From: a gamma proteobacterium symbiont of Ctena orbiculata | GTDB lineage: Bacteria; Pseudomonadota; Gammaproteobacteria; Chromatiales; Chromatiaceae | Assembly (NCBI GenBank): GCA_003094535.1 | Contig: NATV01000096.1 | Span: forward strand, 1 to 44,767 | Length of the DNA stretch: 44,767 bases | Reading direction: 5' to 3' | Shown here: positions 43,273 to 44,767 of the stretch, piece by piece | How the letters are laid out: each line of letters starts with the position of its first letter | Numbering within the stretch: position 1 is the first letter of the stretch | Made by a program: the position numbers and the translations under genes | Notes under the pieces: model-generated | Databases searched by the model: none | What the model was told of the DNA's origin: nothing | The model's input: the letters and a program-made list of their open reading frames with translations, nothing else

Positions 43273-44658
43273 ATGCTGACCTACCTGCTCAGACGCCTGC
43301 TGTTGATGCTCCCCACCCTGCTGGGCATCACCCTGGTGGTGTTCGTGGTGATGGCTGCCTCCCCCGGCGGCATCAGCGCCCAGAGTCTGGTGGAGGGGCA
43401 GAATCTGGACCCGGAGGCGAAAAAGGAGATCGAGGCCTACTACAACCGCCTCTACGGACTGGATGATCCGCCCTATCTGCAATACCTGCGCTGGCTGAAC
43501 AACGTCTCCCCCATCGGTTTCACCTTCGATGAAGATAACCGTTTGAGCGGTTTCTCGTTCAGCAAGGGCTCCGACCTGGGGCGCAGCTTCCGCTATGGGC
43601 GGCCGGTCACCGAACTGCTTGCGGAGAGGGTGCCGATCACCATTCTGCTGAATGTCCTGAGCATCCCCATCGTCTATCTGCTGGCCCTGCTGGTGGGGGT
43701 GCGCGCGGCGACGGAGCGGGGGCGCTCCTTCGATGTCAGCAGCGGCATGGTGATGCTCGCCCTCTGGTCGGTGCCGACCATGCTAGCCGGGGTGCTGATG
43801 ATCGGTTTCTTCGCCAATGAGCAGTATTGGCGCTGGTTCCCCACCGCCGGATTGAGCGATCGCCAGGTCCTCGATCAGGTCTTCATGCCCCACTGGTCGA
43901 GCCTCTGGGATATCGCCCTGTTGTTCCTGGTGGTGACCCTTGCGATCTCGCTCTTTATGGCCATGGGCCGCATCGCCAAGAGACCTGTGAGAGAGATCCT
44001 GTTCGGCCTTGTCTGGGGCCTGTTGGGGGCGGCCATGGTCTCTCAACTGCCCGAGCTGCAGCGCTCCCCCACGTTATGGGTCGTTGCTCCCGCCGTCTTC
44101 GCCCTGCTTGCCGCCTGGCTGGCGAGCAGTGACTACCGCCTGTTGCGCCAGCTGGGTTTCCTCACCACCGGCCTCCTGGTGGGGCTGCTGATCGCGGTCT
44201 ATCTGATGCAGGGCAGCTGGGTGAGGGGGTTTCTCCTGGACAGGCTCTGGCACCTGGCACTGCCGGTGATCTGTCTCTCCTACGGCGGTTTCGCCGGTCT
44301 CGCCAAGCTGACCCGGACCGCGGTGTTGGAGAATCTGCTCTCCGACTATGCCCGCACCGCCCGGGCCAAGGGATTGGCCGAGGCGGCGGTGCTCTGGCGC
44401 CATGTCTTCCGCAACAGCCTGCTGCCCCTGATCACCGTGGCCGCGAGTCTGCTCCCCAGCCTGCTGGCAGGCTCGGTTATCGTCGAGAGCATTTTCAGTA
44501 TCGAGGGCATGGGCAAGCTGGCGGTGGAGGCGGTACAGACCAGGGACCGCGAGCTGGTGTTGTCGATAACGCTGATCGGCGGCTGCCTGACCCTGCTGGG
44601 CTATCTGCTCGCCGATATCCTCTACGCCCTGGCCGATCCGCGGGTAAGCTATGAATGA
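43273..44658 (+). CDS. ABC transporter permease, peptide/nickel type (unusually long)
   Basis: Inner-membrane permease of 461 residues. It begins with the DppB/OppB-type pattern MLTYLLRRLLLMLPTLLGITLVVFV, has ERVPITILLNVLSIPIVYLLALLVG, and ends with the EAA loop YARTARAKGLAEAAVLWRHVFRN, followed by GSVIVESIFSIEGMGKL. Typical DppB/OppB permeases are about 300-340 residues; here about 110 extra residues with additional hydrophobic helices are inserted (about 215-320) before the EAA loop. Translation starts at ATG 43273, 26 bases after the binding-protein gene. It is the first of two permeases. Confidence 0.9.
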   Translation: MLTYLLRRLLLMLPTLLGITLVVFVVMAASPGGISAQSLVEGQNLDPEAKKEIEAYYNRLYGLDDPPYLQYLRWLNNVSPIGFTFDEDNRLSGFSFSKGSDLGRSFRYGRPVTELLAERVPITILLNVLSIPIVYLLALLVGVRAATERGRSFDVSSGMVMLALWSVPTMLAGVLMIGFFANEQYWRWFPTAGLSDRQVLDQVFMPHWSSLWDIALLFLVVTLAISLFMAMGRIAKRPVREILFGLVWGLLGAAMVSQLPELQRSPTLWVVAPAVFALLAAWLASSDYRLLRQLGFLTTGLLVGLLIAVYLMQGSWVRGFLLDRLWHLALPVICLSYGGFAGLAKLTRTAVLENLLSDYARTARAKGLAEAAVLWRHVFRNSLLPLITVAASLLPSLLAGSVIVESIFSIEGMGKLAVEAVQTRDRELVLSITLIGGCLTLLGYLLADILYALADPRVSYE

Positions 44659-44767
44659 TGCGGTAAACAGGCGCCAGAGCTACTGGCGCAGGATCCTCGG
44701 CCAGACCTTCGTGCGCTGGGGCGCCCGGCTGGGGCTGCTCTGGGTGGCCATCCTCGCCCTGGTGGGG
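44651..44767 (+). CDS. Second ABC transporter permease (partial, N-terminus)
   Basis: The ATG at 44651 lies inside the end of the first permease gene (8-base overlap). The frame stays open for 39 codons to the edge: a charged N-terminus (MNDAVNRRQSYWRRILGQ), then the first hydrophobic helix (LGLLWVAILALVG). This fits the DppC/OppC-type partner expected after a DppB-type gene. The rest, and the ATPase genes, lie outside the window. Confidence 0.75.
   Translation, partial: MNDAVNRRQSYWRRILGQTFVRWGARLGLLWVAILALVG

Overview
The window is a chromosomal stretch of a gammaproteobacterium of moderately high GC. Support comes from the block tig-clpP-clpX-lon-hupB-tRNA-ppiD-fabI, an rnfABCDGE operon in gammaproteobacterial order, E. 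coli-like ParC and FabI sequences, and typical sigma70 promoters. The Rnf complex, an OlsF-type ornithine-lipid synthase and MetY-type sulfhydrylation would fit an environmental, possibly sulfur-oxidising lineage (Chromatiales-like). That placement is inference, since nothing here is diagnostic of genus. Almost all genes are recognisable housekeeping or conserved genes; I see no phage, CRISPR array, toxin-antitoxin pair or complete insertion sequence.

Layout. (1) 1-4938, minus strand: rnfA, B, C, D, G and the start of rnfE, tightly packed with 1-4 base overlaps. (2) 4939-5244: divergent intergenic region with hairpins and an FNR-like dyad, then metY on the plus strand. (3) 6573-9134: a long inverted repeat, then a large exported beta-propeller protein on the minus strand, followed by metG. 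(4) 11313-11696: a gap holding a decamer-built inverted-repeat element, then olsF. (5) 13454-16696: three exported proteins of poor or no annotation (a small probable lipoprotein, a permuted NlpC/P60-like hydrolase, an unknown). (6) 16737-20178, minus strand: yaaA, tatD, galE, uppP. (7) 20405-22842, plus strand: an unknown 95-residue protein, xth, a Mut7-C RNase-domain protein and an exported unknown in one compact unit, then a lipoprotein gene. (8) mtaB (minus) and rmuC (plus), divergent. (9) 26967-27312: a second copy of the inverted-repeat element, then a hotdog thioesterase and an NTF2-like protein (minus) and a small membrane protein (plus). (10) 28887-41137: parC, tRNA-Leu, tig, clpP, clpX, lon, hupB, tRNA-Val, tRNA-Asp, ppiD (plus) and fabI (minus). 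(11) 41378 to the end: a membrane-anchored family-5 solute-binding protein, an unusually long permease and the start of a second permease.

Functional themes. Rnf couples ferredoxin/NADH electron transfer to the ion gradient. metY and metG supply and use methionine. uppP, galE, olsF and fabI serve envelope and lipid synthesis. tig, clpPX, lon and ppiD are protein folding and quality control, with a candidate heat-shock promoter before lon. The least explained parts are the two decamer-phased inverted-repeat elements with a solo arm beside metY, the exported-protein cluster at 13.4-16.7 kb, the xth/Mut7-C unit, and the anchored peptide-type transporter at the right edge. All product calls come from reading motifs by eye; no database search was run.
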